From: JADCCX01 sp051649305
GTDB taxonomy: Bacteria; Pseudomonadota; Alphaproteobacteria; Rhizobiales; Beijerinckiaceae
NCBI GenBank assembly: GCA_051649305.1
Contig: JBOFGV010000004.1
Coordinates: 24,918-88,917, forward strand
Direction of reading: 5' to 3'
Length of the DNA: 64,000 nucleotides
The position numbers and the translations under genes are program-made. Positions 42,353-51,484 of this stretch are shown in pieces (the stretch's first letter is position 1; the number at the start of each line of letters is the position of its first letter). The notes under the pieces were generated by a model, which did no database searches, had not been told where the DNA came from, and was given only the letters and a program-made list of their open reading frames with translations.

Positions 42353-42799
42353 ATGGAAATTCTCTTCTATCACTTGCAGAATACGCGGCTGGAGCAAACA
42401 CTGCCTTTGCTCCTTGAAAAGTCTTTGTCGCGTGGCTGGAAGTCTGTGGTCCGCGCATCATCTCCTGAAAGATTGAAGGCGCTTGATGATCATCTATGGA
42501 CCTACTCCGATGACAGCTTCTTGCCCCATGGTTTGGCAGCTGGCAACGAGACGGCAGATTTGCCGATTATCTTGACGGAGGACGACGAGCGCTTTGGCAA
42601 TGCCGATGTCATGTTTGCGGTTGACGGAGCAGACTTGCCTGTAACCGTGGGCTGGCAGCGTGCCGTCTTGATGTTTGATGGCAATGACCAGACAGCGCTC
42701 GATAATGCCCGCGCCTCCTGGAAATCGGTGAAAGCCAAGGGGTTTGAGGCAACCTACTGGCAGCAGGATGATACGGGGCGCTGGGTCAAAAAGGCTTGA
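42353..42799 (+). CDS. holC: DNA polymerase III chi subunit
   Basis: This 148-residue protein matches HolC, which links the clamp loader to single-strand binding protein. Family features are the start EILFYHLQNTRLEQTLPLLLEKSL, VVRASSPERLKALDDHLWTYSDDSFLPHG and GWQRAVLMFDG. It follows pepA closely and is probably co-transcribed with it. Confidence 0.92.
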   Translation: MEILFYHLQNTRLEQTLPLLLEKSLSRGWKSVVRASSPERLKALDDHLWTYSDDSFLPHGLAAGNETADLPIILTEDDERFGNADVMFAVDGADLPVTVGWQRAVLMFDGNDQTALDNARASWKSVKAKGFEATYWQQDDTGRWVKKA

Positions 42800-42871
42800 A
42801 AACAGCGCGTGCCATTCCTGTGCGTTGAAACCGTCATTCCCATTTCGCTGATCGCCTGCTAAATCCTTGGT

Positions 42872-43765
42872 ATGAACGCAATCCCGTCCAAACGCCGTCT
42901 CGATCATCTCGTGCTTCCTGCGCAGGATCTTGAGGCGCAAGCTGCATTTTATACACGCCTTGGCTTCAAGGTTGGTCCGCGCAATGCCCATCCATGGGGC
43001 ACAGAAAACCGCATTGTACAGTTTGATGGCTGTTTTCTGGAATTGATCACCTTGGGAACAACTGCAGTGCCGCCCATGCCGCAGCCGAAGCAGTTCTCGT
43101 TTGGCCATCACGTAGGCCAGTGGATTGCCCAGAAAGGCGATGGCATGTCCATGCTCGTGCTGGACAGTGCAGATGCTGTTGCCGACGCCAAGTGGTTTCA
43201 GCAGGCCGGACTGGCTGAGTTTGAGCCGTTCTATTTCGCCCGCACTGGAAAGCGCCCTGATGGCAGTGAAGTGGAGGTGGCTTTCACTTTGGCCTTTACA
43301 TCCCCCGCCAGCATGCCGGATCTTTCCTTCTTTGTCTGTCAGCAGCACAAACCTGAGAACTTCTGGAATCCAATCAACCAGATTCATGAGAATGGCGTGA
43401 CAGGCGTCAACCGTGTGGTTGTTGTGCGGGACAAGCCCGAAGAAACACTTGGCTTCATCAAGTCTTTCGCCGGTGGTGCGCCGGAAATGGATGGCGCAGG
43501 TGGATTCTCGCAGCTGACAAAAGCAGGCACGGTTTCTGTCTGGACGCCCGATGCGGCGCGTCAATTCTGTGGGGATGATCCAATGATTTTTGATGGCCGC
43601 AAGGCGCGGTTTGCGATCGTGAGCTTCAAGACACCACGGCTCGACAAACTGGAAATGACGTTGCGCAACAACAACGTGCCGCACCGCCGGGAAGGGCGCA
43701 AAATTGTTGTGCCTTCGGGGGCGGCTTTCGGCGCGGTGCTGTGCTTTGAAGAGAGTGCTGCCTGA
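42872..43765 (+). CDS. VOC family protein (glyoxalase-like domain)
   Basis: This 297-residue protein begins RLDHLVLPAQDLEAQAAFYTRLGFKVGPRN, a vicinal oxygen chelate fold with an early His metal ligand, and continues through NRIVQFDGCFLELI, with the Glu ligand. It matches the Glyoxalase_3-type group, with a second half of two more VOC-like repeats. Substrate and reaction are unknown. Its stop overlaps the start of the next gene (TGATG). Confidence 0.85.
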   Translation: MNAIPSKRRLDHLVLPAQDLEAQAAFYTRLGFKVGPRNAHPWGTENRIVQFDGCFLELITLGTTAVPPMPQPKQFSFGHHVGQWIAQKGDGMSMLVLDSADAVADAKWFQQAGLAEFEPFYFARTGKRPDGSEVEVAFTLAFTSPASMPDLSFFVCQQHKPENFWNPINQIHENGVTGVNRVVVVRDKPEETLGFIKSFAGGAPEMDGAGGFSQLTKAGTVSVWTPDAARQFCGDDPMIFDGRKARFAIVSFKTPRLDKLEMTLRNNNVPHRREGRKIVVPSGAAFGAVLCFEESAA

Positions 43766-44124
43766 TGCGCGCCGTTGTTTTCCTGATCATCGCTGGCATT
43801 GCGGGCGTTATGGCTTACCTGATGTTTGTCGGAGAATGTACAGGTGGCACCGTTGTGCGCACTGAAGAGCAGTGCCAGAAATCCAGCGGATTGTCCGGTG
43901 ATTTGTGCCGCACCATCTTTTCACGTGCCAATGATGTTGCGCGCAACTCAGGGGCGGTTTATCCCGATCCGATGAAGTGTGCCGAGCAGTATGGCCCCTG
44001 CATGCCGCATGCCACTGTTGCCACAGCGTTTGTGCCCGTGCCTTACGGTTTCTGCGTGAAGACCAATGGCAATGCTCTGGTCAGCATGGAGCCGGTTTAC
44101 CGCACAGCTTCGGCACAGAGATAG
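43765..44124 (+). CDS. small membrane-anchored protein, DUF1190 (YgiB)-like
   Basis: This 119-residue protein has an N-terminal hydrophobic anchor (AVVFLIIAGIAGVMAYLMF) and a cysteine-containing outer part. The pattern EEQC, LCRTIFSRAND, AVYPDPMKCAEQYGPC and PVPYGFCV resembles DUF1190 proteins such as YgiB, although those are usually lipoproteins. Function is unknown. It overlaps the VOC gene by one base and lies just upstream of kdsA. Confidence 0.7.
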   Translation: MRAVVFLIIAGIAGVMAYLMFVGECTGGTVVRTEEQCQKSSGLSGDLCRTIFSRANDVARNSGAVYPDPMKCAEQYGPCMPHATVATAFVPVPYGFCVKTNGNALVSMEPVYRTASAQR

Positions 44125-44141
44125 TTTTTGAAACTGGATTG

Positions 44142-44975
44142 ATGATGACACTTAACGCGCATGTATCTGCTGGCAATGTCCGGTTTGGACAGGATTTGCC
44201 GCTTTCCCTCATTGCAGGCCCATGTCAATTGGAAAGCCGCCAGCATGCCTTTGATATGGCGGGTGCCTTGAAAGAAATGGCCGCCAAACTGGGCATCGGC
44301 CTTGTTTACAAGTCCTCCTACGACAAGGCGAACCGCACGAGCGGCAAGGGCCAGCGCGGCCTTGGCATGGAAAAGGCATTGCCGATTTTTCAGGAGTTGC
44401 GTGAAAAGCTCGGCTTGCCTGTGCTGACAGACGTGCATGAGCGCGAACACTGCGCTATGGTTGCCTCTGCGGTTGATATTCTGCAAATCCCGGCCTTTCT
44501 TTGCCGCCAGACGGACCTGCTGATCGCAGCTGCAGCCACCGGCAAGGTGATCAACATCAAGAAAGGCCAGTTTCTTGCCCCCTGGGATATGAAGAACGTG
44601 GCCGCGAAGGTTGCTGATGCGGGCAACCCCAATGTGATGCTGACAGAGCGCGGTGCATCCTTCGGCTACAACACGCTTGTTTCTGACATGCGCTCCCTGC
44701 CAATAATGGCAGCGATGGGCACACCGGTGATTTTTGATGCAACGCACTCTGTGCAGCAACCGGGCGGGCAGGGCACATCCTCCGGCGGCCAGCGCGAATT
44801 TGTGGCCGTGTTGGCGCGTGCGGCAGTGGCTGTCGGTGTCGCCGGTGTCTTCGTGGAAACACATCAGGACCCCGACAATGCGCCCTCTGACGGGCCGAAC
44901 ATGGTGCATCTCAAGAACATGCAAGCTCTGATCGAGCAACTCATGGCTTTCGACCGGTTGGCCAAGGCCAACTGA
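44142..44975 (+). CDS. kdsA: 3-deoxy-8-phosphooctulonate synthase (KDO-8-P synthase)
   Basis: This 277-residue TIM-barrel enzyme condenses arabinose 5-phosphate with phosphoenolpyruvate for the lipopolysaccharide inner core. Recognisable parts are LIAGPCQLES, YKSSYDKANRTSGKGQRG, VLTDVHE, FLCRQTDLL and VNIKKGQFLAPWDMKN, and FDATHSVQQPGGQG. The Cys in IAGPCQ suggests the metal-dependent subclass, though this needs structural comparison. Two ATGs (44142 and 44145) are possible starts. Confidence 0.95.
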   Translation: MMTLNAHVSAGNVRFGQDLPLSLIAGPCQLESRQHAFDMAGALKEMAAKLGIGLVYKSSYDKANRTSGKGQRGLGMEKALPIFQELREKLGLPVLTDVHEREHCAMVASAVDILQIPAFLCRQTDLLIAAAATGKVINIKKGQFLAPWDMKNVAAKVADAGNPNVMLTERGASFGYNTLVSDMRSLPIMAAMGTPVIFDATHSVQQPGGQGTSSGGQREFVAVLARAAVAVGVAGVFVETHQDPDNAPSDGPNMVHLKNMQALIEQLMAFDRLAKAN

Positions 44976-44976
44976 A

Positions 44977-46212
44977 GTGCCAGCACCTGATCCAGTTGCG
45001 GATATCGACAAGGGCAAAACAGCCGTTGCACCGGAAGCCTCCATAGGGAAGTTGCTGTTCGTCCTTGGCGTCTGCAGCTTTGCCAGCACGGTATCGATGC
45101 GGTTGGTAGACCCCATTGTTCCCCTCATTGCCGAGGGCTTTGCGCTGTCGCTCACACAGGCGGCGATGCTCGCTCCTGTGTTCACCTTGTCCTATGCCTT
45201 TGGCCAGCCCTTCATTGGACCAGTGGCGGATTCGCTGGGCAAGGTGCGGATCATCGCATGGTCACTCGTGGGGCTTGCGATGCTGCAGGCGCTGTGCGCA
45301 CTGGCTTCTGGCTATCAATACCTTGCGGTTTTCCGTGGTCTGGCTGGCATCGCGGCAGGCGGCATCATTCCAGTTGCCATGGCTGCGATTGCTGACCGCG
45401 TGCCGATGGAAAACCGGCAGGTGGCGCTTTCACGTCTGCTTGCAGCGATGGTGATCGGGCAGGTAGCGGGATCGTTTCTCTCAGGCACAATTGGCGATCT
45501 TGCAGGCTGGCGCATGGCTTTTGCCACTGCCGGGTTGATTGCGGCATCGGCAGCCGTGCTGACATTTGTGAGCCTGAAACCCCGCGCAAACCCTGTGCGC
45601 ATTTCGCTTTCCCCAGCATCAGTGTTGGGGCGGTACGGAACGGTATTTCAAAATCCCATGACATGGCGCGTCTGCCTGCTTGTGATGATTGAAGGGGCAA
45701 GCGTCTTTGCCATTTTCCCGTTTGCGGCGGAGTTGTTGCGCTCACGCGGCGCAACCGGTGCATCGGAAGCTGGCTTTGCATTGGCCATCTTTGGCTTCGG
45801 CGGCTTGCTCTATTCGGGCGTCGCACCATGGCTGGTGCGTGTGCTGGGGCCTAACCGCATGTGTGTGCTGGGCGGCGCTGTGCTGGCCGCTGTGCTTGTA
45901 GCGTTGTCATTCCCATTGCCGCGATGGACTGCGCCGATCCTGTTTGGCATCCACGGCCTAGGGTTCTACCTGATCCACAGCACCTATCAGACAGAGGCAA
46001 CGGAACTTTCCACCGCGGCTCGAAGTTCAGCCATGGCGCTGTTTGCCGCCTCGCTGTTTTTCGGCACGGCTATGGGCCCCATCTCCATGGCTGGGTTGCG
46101 CCAATTCATGGCACTGGAAAGCGCGATGCTGGTTTATGCAGTTGTTTTGCTGGTGTTGGGCTTAATCAGCGGTAGGATGCTTAGATTACCTTCGGCTCAA
46201 CGCCCCCGGTAG
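44977..46212 (+). CDS. major facilitator superfamily transporter
   Basis: This 411-residue protein has twelve likely membrane segments. Typical MFS features are the start SFASTVSMRLVDPIVPLIAEGF, the loop FGQPFIGPVADSLGKVR after helix 2, and RGLAGIAAGGIIPVAMAAIAD. It looks like a drug/metabolite efflux type carrier (DHA1-like), substrate unknown. It starts at a GTG one base after the kdsA stop, so it is translated from the same message. Its 3' end overlaps queF by 16 bp on the other strand. Confidence 0.87.
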   Translation: MPAPDPVADIDKGKTAVAPEASIGKLLFVLGVCSFASTVSMRLVDPIVPLIAEGFALSLTQAAMLAPVFTLSYAFGQPFIGPVADSLGKVRIIAWSLVGLAMLQALCALASGYQYLAVFRGLAGIAAGGIIPVAMAAIADRVPMENRQVALSRLLAAMVIGQVAGSFLSGTIGDLAGWRMAFATAGLIAASAAVLTFVSLKPRANPVRISLSPASVLGRYGTVFQNPMTWRVCLLVMIEGASVFAIFPFAAELLRSRGATGASEAGFALAIFGFGGLLYSGVAPWLVRVLGPNRMCVLGGAVLAAVLVALSFPLPRWTAPILFGIHGLGFYLIHSTYQTEATELSTAARSSAMALFAASLFFGTAMGPISMAGLRQFMALESAMLVYAVVLLVLGLISGRMLRLPSAQRPR

Positions 46213-46649
46213 GGCGGCACACCCTGATCTGGCAGAAACACGTTCTTGGGCAAATCGCCCGTTTGCCAGAACACATCGATGGGGATGCCGCCACGCGGAT
46301 ACCAGTATCCACCAATGCGGAACCAGCGTGGCTTCAAAAGGTCCGCAAGCTTCAGGCCAATGCCAACCGTGCAGTCCTCGTGGAAAGCACCGTGGTTACG
46401 GAAGCTTGAGAGATAAAGTTTCAGAGATTTGGATTCGACCAGCCAATCGCCCGGCACGTAGTCAATCACCAGAATGCCAAAATCCGGCTGGCCTGTCACC
46501 GGGCAGATCGACGTAAACTCCGGGCAGGTGAAGCGCGCCACATAGTCTGCACCCGGATGCGGATTGGGAACACGGTCGAGCACAGCCTCTTCAGGCGACT
46601 GCGGCAAGGCGCTGTTTTTGCCCAGTTGGGTGGTGACAGGTGTTGTCAT
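46197..46649 (-). CDS. queF: NADPH-dependent 7-cyano-7-deazaguanine reductase
   Basis: This 150-residue unimodular QueF reduces preQ0 to preQ1 in queuosine synthesis. It has the catalytic Cys in FTSICPVTGQPDFG, the substrate-binding ESKSLKLYLSSFRNHGAFHEDC (with Glu and the NADPH-binding ESKSLK motif) and the end PRGGIPIDVFWQTG. Start and length agree with the family. Its promoter must lie in the 112 bp shared with eno; no preQ1 riboswitch was recognised there. Confidence 0.95.
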   Translation of the reverse strand: MTTPVTTQLGKNSALPQSPEEAVLDRVPNPHPGADYVARFTCPEFTSICPVTGQPDFGILVIDYVPGDWLVESKSLKLYLSSFRNHGAFHEDCTVGIGLKLADLLKPRWFRIGGYWYPRGGIPIDVFWQTGDLPKNVFLPDQGVPPYRGR

Positions 46650-46761
46650 TTGTCTTGTCTGCCCTGCTTAAATTCGCGAAGTGACAGGCTTTTCGCCGAT
46701 GTTGCTGTCAGCTACAAGCCTTTTGATTTTTGTTTGATCTCCGTCGCAAAAGGATTCTCCC

Positions 46762-48042
46762 ATGACAGCCATTGTTGATCTCATTTCCCGCGAAATTCTC
46801 GACAGCCGGGGCAACCCCACAGTTGAGGTGGACGTTATTCTGGAAGACGGCAGCATGGGCCGCGCGGCTGTGCCATCGGGTGCTTCCACCGGCGCGCATG
46901 AAGCGGTTGAGCTGCGCGATGGTGGCAAGCGCTATCTTGGCAAGGGTGTGGGCAAGGCGGTCGATAACGTGATGACCACCATTCACGACGCTATCGTGGG
47001 CATGGATGCTGAAGATCAGGTGGCGATTGACGATGTCATGATCCGCCTTGATGGCACCAAGAACAAGAAGAAGCTGGGTGCGAACGCCATCCTCGGCGTG
47101 TCGCTTGCGGTCGCCAAGGCTGCCGCAGAAGCGCGCGGCCTGCCGCTTTATCGCTATGTTGGCGGCTCCTCTGCCCGAGTGTTGCCCGTGCCGATGATGA
47201 ACATCATCAACGGTGGCGCGCATGCCGATAACCCGATCGATTTTCAGGAATTCATGATCATGCCAACGGGCGCGTCCAGCTTCTCGGAAGGTTTGCGCAT
47301 GGGTGTTGAGGTGTTCCACACCCTGAAAGGCCTGCTGAAGAAGGGCGGCCACAACACCAACGTGGGCGATGAAGGCGGCTTTGCACCCAACCTCGCTTCA
47401 GCCGAAGCAGCGCTCGATTTTGTCATGGGTGCCATTGAAAAGGCCGGCTTCAAGCCTGGCAAGGACATGCATCTGGCGCTGGACTGCGCTGCAACAGAGT
47501 TCTTCAAGGACGGCGTCTATGACTACCACGGCGAAGGCAAGAAGCGTCCGATTGCCGAGCAGGTTGATTATCTCGCCAAATTGGTGAAGGATTATCCGAT
47601 TGTTTCAATCGAAGACGGCATGTCCGAAGACGACTGGGCAGGCTGGAAATTGCTGACCGAAAAGACCGGCACGAAGTGCCAGCTCGTTGGCGATGACCTC
47701 TTCGTCACCAACGTTGATCGCCTGTCAAAAGGCATCAAGGGCGGCTACGGCAACGCCATCCTTGTCAAGGTGAACCAGATCGGTTCACTGACAGAAACGC
47801 TGTCAGCGGTGGAAATGGCGCATCGCGCTGGCTACCGCGCTGTGATGTCCCACCGTTCAGGTGAAACCGAGGACAACACCATTGCTGATCTCGCGGTTGC
47901 CACCAACTGCGGCCAGATCAAGACAGGATCGCTGGCGCGTTCTGACCGGACAGCCAAGTACAATCAGCTCCTGCGCATCGAGCAGCAGTTGGGTGATCAG
48001 GCGCTTTATGCCGGCAAGGCAGCGTTGAAGGCTCTGGCCTGA
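46762..48042 (+). CDS. eno: enolase
   Basis: This 426-residue glycolytic enzyme interconverts 2-phosphoglycerate and phosphoenolpyruvate. It starts TAIVDLISREILDSRGNPTVEV, contains the substrate loop VPSGASTGAHEAVELRD, the metal ligands in SIEDGMSEDDW and GDDLFVTN, and the signature ILVKVNQIGSLTET. It also has the SHRSGETED segment. The GGATTC before the ATG is a modest ribosome site. It is followed 4 bp later by a DMT transporter gene. Confidence 0.97.
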   Translation: MTAIVDLISREILDSRGNPTVEVDVILEDGSMGRAAVPSGASTGAHEAVELRDGGKRYLGKGVGKAVDNVMTTIHDAIVGMDAEDQVAIDDVMIRLDGTKNKKKLGANAILGVSLAVAKAAAEARGLPLYRYVGGSSARVLPVPMMNIINGGAHADNPIDFQEFMIMPTGASSFSEGLRMGVEVFHTLKGLLKKGGHNTNVGDEGGFAPNLASAEAALDFVMGAIEKAGFKPGKDMHLALDCAATEFFKDGVYDYHGEGKKRPIAEQVDYLAKLVKDYPIVSIEDGMSEDDWAGWKLLTEKTGTKCQLVGDDLFVTNVDRLSKGIKGGYGNAILVKVNQIGSLTETLSAVEMAHRAGYRAVMSHRSGETEDNTIADLAVATNCGQIKTGSLARSDRTAKYNQLLRIEQQLGDQALYAGKAALKALA

Positions 48043-48046
48043 TACA

Positions 48047-48940
48047 ATGCCAACCCTGGGCCAGCGCCGCCTTGCTGCGCTGGCAATGCTGGTCAGTGTT
48101 GCCATCTACGGCGTGAATTTCGTCGTCAGCCGTTATGCAACGCTGAACGGCTTCACGCCTTATGATATTGCAGCACTCCGTTTTGGCCTCGGTGGTTTCC
48201 TCATGCTGCCATTGTTCCTGCGGGCGGGCGGCTTTGCAGATTGCGCTGGCGTAGGCTGGGGCAGGGGTCTCGTGCTTTGCCTGATGAGCGGCATACCGAT
48301 GACCATGCTTCAAATCATTGGCGTTTCGCTGGCACCGGCTGCCCATGGCGCGACTATTGGACCGGGAACAGTAACGGTTATCAGCGTTGTTGGCGGCGTT
48401 ATCCTGTTTGGTGCAGTGGTCACCGGCCGCACGAAGTTGGGCCTGAGTCTGGCATTGGCTGGCCTATTCTGCTTTGCACTTGGCAGCGGCCTTTCAGGCA
48501 CCCGCGAGATTATTCTGGGCGATCTGTGCTTTCTTGCGATGGCGTTGCTTTGGGGAGGATACCCTCTCGCGCTCCAGAAATGGAAGGTTGATCCGCTGGT
48601 CGCGACCGCCGTGCTCAGCGTCATTTCCTTCGCCTACGTGCCGGTTTGGTGGGCGTTTCTTCCATCAAACCTTGGCAATGTTCCGTTGTGGATCGTGGCC
48701 GCGCATGCGTTCAATCAGGCTGTGCTGAACCTGATTGTTGGCTTGTGGCTTTGGGGCTACGCAGCACGCACGATGGGCGCTTCATGGGCCGGACGCTTTC
48801 CGCCGCTTATACCGGTCATTGGAACATTGACCGCCATTCCTGTTTTGGGAGAATGGCCGGGGCCATTGCAGGCCCTTGCAATTTTTCTGATTGTCTTCGG
48901 GCTTCTTGTCATGTCAATCGGCAAGGCGAGGCAGGATTGA
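48047..48940 (+). CDS. EamA/DMT family transporter
   Basis: This 297-residue protein has about ten hydrophobic segments in two EamA repeats, beginning LAALAMLVSVAIYGVNFVVSRYATLNG and, in the second half, LCFLAMALLWGGYPLALQKWK. It ends FLIVFGLLVMSIGKARQD. Substrate is unknown; relatives export metabolites or amino acids. It sits between eno and a squalene/phytoene synthase-like gene, with overlapping spacing that suggests one transcript. Confidence 0.86.
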   Translation: MPTLGQRRLAALAMLVSVAIYGVNFVVSRYATLNGFTPYDIAALRFGLGGFLMLPLFLRAGGFADCAGVGWGRGLVLCLMSGIPMTMLQIIGVSLAPAAHGATIGPGTVTVISVVGGVILFGAVVTGRTKLGLSLALAGLFCFALGSGLSGTREIILGDLCFLAMALLWGGYPLALQKWKVDPLVATAVLSVISFAYVPVWWAFLPSNLGNVPLWIVAAHAFNQAVLNLIVGLWLWGYAARTMGASWAGRFPPLIPVIGTLTAIPVLGEWPGPLQALAIFLIVFGLLVMSIGKARQD

Positions 48941-48941
48941 G

Positions 48942-49778
48942 ATGGAAGCATTGCAGCAAGCCTATGCGATTTGCGCCGAACTCGTGAAAAAGCACGATGC
49001 CGACAGGGCGACCGCTGCCCTGTTTGCGCCTGCTGACCGGCGGCCTTCGCTTTATGCCCTGCAGGCTTTTTCACTGGAAATCGCTGGCATCCGCGGGCAA
49101 ATCAAGGAAGCGCTGCCCGGAGAAATCCGCCTGCAATGGTGGCGTGATGCGCTTGGCGGCGAACGCGCCGAGGAGGCGAAGGCACACCCGGTGGCCCTGG
49201 CCATTCTTGATACAATTCAAAGCAACCGTCTGCCGCTGCAAGCCCTCCTCGATCTGATCGATGCCCGCGTGTTTGATCTCTACGATGATCAACCGGCGGA
49301 CTGGAATACGCTGGAAGGCTATTGTGGCGAGACGTCCTCTGCCTTGTTTCGCCTTGCGTCCATTATTCTGATGCGCGGCGAGGAACCGGGCGCCGCCGAG
49401 GCTGCAGGCCATGCTGGTGTTGCTTATGCCATTACAGGCCTGCTGCGCGCCTTTCCCTGGCATGCGCGGCGGGGGCAGGTGTTTATGCCACAATCGCTGA
49501 CATCTGCAGTTGGTCTTTCGCGCGAGGATATCGTTGCTGGGAAAGACAGCGAGGCCCTGCGCGCGGCACTCTCTGAGATGCGCGGTCAGGCGCGGGGGCA
49601 TCTCGAAAAGGTGGATGCGCTGAGGGACACAATCAGATCTGAAATCAAGCCTGCGTTCCTGCCGCTGGCCAATGTCAAAGCGTATCTTGCAGAGATGGAA
49701 CGCAAGGACTACGCGCCGTATTCCGCGCTTGTAGATGTGCCGCAATGGAAGCGCGTTTGGTCCATGTGGCGATGGTGA
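48942..49778 (+). CDS. squalene/phytoene synthase family protein (NDUFAF6-like)
   Basis: This 278-residue protein has the isoprenoid synthase fold but not both complete DxxxD motifs. Visible parts are LYALQAFSLEIAGIRGQIKEALPGEIRLQWWRDAL and LIDARVFDLYDDQPADWNTLEGYCGETSSALF. That pattern matches the alphaproteobacterial relatives of the mitochondrial complex I assembly factor NDUFAF6 rather than carotenoid enzymes, and no carotenoid genes are nearby. Enzymatic activity is therefore doubtful. It begins one base after the transporter stop. Confidence 0.83.
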   Translation: MEALQQAYAICAELVKKHDADRATAALFAPADRRPSLYALQAFSLEIAGIRGQIKEALPGEIRLQWWRDALGGERAEEAKAHPVALAILDTIQSNRLPLQALLDLIDARVFDLYDDQPADWNTLEGYCGETSSALFRLASIILMRGEEPGAAEAAGHAGVAYAITGLLRAFPWHARRGQVFMPQSLTSAVGLSREDIVAGKDSEALRAALSEMRGQARGHLEKVDALRDTIRSEIKPAFLPLANVKAYLAEMERKDYAPYSALVDVPQWKRVWSMWRW

Positions 49779-49794
49779 GGGCTGAGTGAGGTGC

Positions 49795-49975
49795 TTTCCC
49801 CTCTCCCCTTGCGGGAGAGGGTGGTTGCCGGATGGCAACCGGGTGAGGGGTTGCACGGAGCTAACCGGGTGATTTTTTGGGCTTGATCAGTTGATAGCCG
49901 GACAGGGCGGTGTACCCCTCATCCGACCTTTGCTGACGCAAAGGCCACCTTCTCCCGCAAGGGGAGAAGGAAAAG
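49795..49975. repeat. intergenic inverted repeat of the CTTGCGGGAG type
   Basis: The left arm (CCTCTCCCCTTGCGGGAGAG, then an inner GTTGCCGGATGGCAAC hairpin and GGGTGAGGGG) mirrors the right arm (CCCCTCATCCGACC, a CCTTTGCTGACGCAAAGG hairpin, then CTTCTCCCGCAAGGGGAGAA). It fills the 200-bp gap between convergent genes and may serve as a terminator for both. Confidence 0.8.
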
Positions 49976-49979
49976 TCCT

Positions 49980-51389
49980 TTACTCCGCTGCCACTTTCAC
50001 ACCGCCATCCCGCCAGTTGAGCATCTCTACCTTGGCCCTTGCGGTCAGCGCCCGCTTGCGTGCTGCCGCCTTGTCACCACCTTTGAGGCGCTTGCCATCA
50101 GGCCCTTTGGTTGCCGCCTCAATTGGCGGGAACAGACCAAAGTTGATGTTCATAGGCTGAAACGACTTCTGCCCGGTATCAATCGTTGTAATGTGACCGC
50201 CGGTGATATGGTTGAGCAAGGAACCCATCGCGGTTGTTTGTGGCGGGGATTGCAATGGTTGTCCCAGACGCTCGGCGGCTGCAAAGCGCCCAGCCATAAG
50301 GCCAACGGCGGCACTTTCCACGTAGCCTTCACAACCCGTGATTTGACCAGCAAAGCGCAACCGCTCCTCGGCTTTCAGCCGCAACGTACCATCGAGCAGG
50401 CGCGGAGAGTCGAGATAGGTGTTGCGGTGAATGCCGCCGAGGCGTGCAAATTCTGCCTTCTCAAGACCGGGAATCATGCGCAGCACTTCGGCTTGCGCGC
50501 CGTATTTCAGCTTGGTCTGGAAGCCGACCATATTGAAAAGCGTGCCCAGCGCATTGTCCTGCCGCAATTGAACAATGGCATAGGCCTTGACCGTGGGGTT
50601 ATGCGGATTGGTGAGGCCAACCGGCTTCATCGGGCCAAAGCGCAGGGTTTCGCGCCCGCGTTCCGCCATCACTTCAATCGGCAAACAGCCATCGAAATAG
50701 GGGGTGTTCGCCTCCCATTCCTTGAACTCGGTTTTATCAGCAGCCAACAGTGCGTCGAGAAAGGCGTTGTACTGCGCTTCGTCCATCGGGCAGTTGAGGT
50801 AATCAGCACCTGTGCCACCGGGGCCGACTTTATCATAACGCGACTGGAACCAGGCTTTGTCCATATCCACCGTCTCGCGGTAGACGATAGGCGCAATCGC
50901 ATCAAAGAACGCGAGGCTGTCTGCGCCTGTCTTGCCACGGATGGCATCAGCCAGGGCAGGTGAGGTGAGGGGGCCAGTGGCGATAATCACATTATCCCAA
51001 TCGCTTGGCGGCAATCCCTCAACTTCTGCGCGCGCAATGGTGATCAGCGGATGGGCTTCGAGTGTGGCCGTGACGGCATCCGAGAAACCGTCGCGATCCA
51101 CAGCCAAAGCTGATCCTGCAGGCACCTGATGCTTGTCAGCTGTTGCCATAATCAGCGAGTTGAGCTGGCGCATTTCCCAATGGATCTGCCCAACTGCGTT
51201 CATCTCGCTGTCGTCAGAACGGAAGGAATTGGAGCAGACCAATTCTGCCAATCCTTGCGTCTTGTGCGCGTCAGTCATACGCACCGGGCGCATTTCGTGC
51301 AGCACAACGGGCACGCCCATTTCCGCAATTTGCCAGGCCGCTTCTGATCCGGCGAGTCCGCCGCCTATGATGTGTACAGGTTTTGTCAT
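49980..51389 (-). CDS. trmFO: tRNA (uracil-54-C5)-methyltransferase TrmFO (folate-dependent)
   Basis: This 469-residue flavoprotein methylates U54 of tRNA using methylene-tetrahydrofolate. It begins with the FAD motif PVHIIGGGLAGSEAAWQIAE and contains VPVVLHEMRPVRMTDAHKT, AELVCSNSFRSDD and ALLADKTEFKEW. The catalytic Cys region CSNSFRSD is present. The C-terminus has HITGGHITT. Length is normal. It converges with the squalene/phytoene synthase-like gene over the CTTGCGGGAG repeat. Confidence 0.95.
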   Translation of the reverse strand: MTKPVHIIGGGLAGSEAAWQIAEMGVPVVLHEMRPVRMTDAHKTQGLAELVCSNSFRSDDSEMNAVGQIHWEMRQLNSLIMATADKHQVPAGSALAVDRDGFSDAVTATLEAHPLITIARAEVEGLPPSDWDNVIIATGPLTSPALADAIRGKTGADSLAFFDAIAPIVYRETVDMDKAWFQSRYDKVGPGGTGADYLNCPMDEAQYNAFLDALLAADKTEFKEWEANTPYFDGCLPIEVMAERGRETLRFGPMKPVGLTNPHNPTVKAYAIVQLRQDNALGTLFNMVGFQTKLKYGAQAEVLRMIPGLEKAEFARLGGIHRNTYLDSPRLLDGTLRLKAEERLRFAGQITGCEGYVESAAVGLMAGRFAAAERLGQPLQSPPQTTAMGSLLNHITGGHITTIDTGQKSFQPMNINFGLFPPIEAATKGPDGKRLKGGDKAAARKRALTARAKVEMLNWRDGGVKVAAE

Positions 51390-51484
51390 GTCAGCGGTTT
51401 AGCGTTGTCTAGTCGCAAATACAAATTGGCTTCACCGTCAATTTGCTGCAATCCTCGCTTTGTTGGCAACAACGGGGATGACAA

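Noticed and set aside
42494..43684. Minus-strand open frame of 396 codons opposite holC and the VOC gene
   Set aside because: It spans two genes of known families on the other strand and has no domain.
44097..45185. Minus-strand open frame of 362 codons opposite kdsA
   Set aside because: It is a mirror of the conserved kdsA gene.
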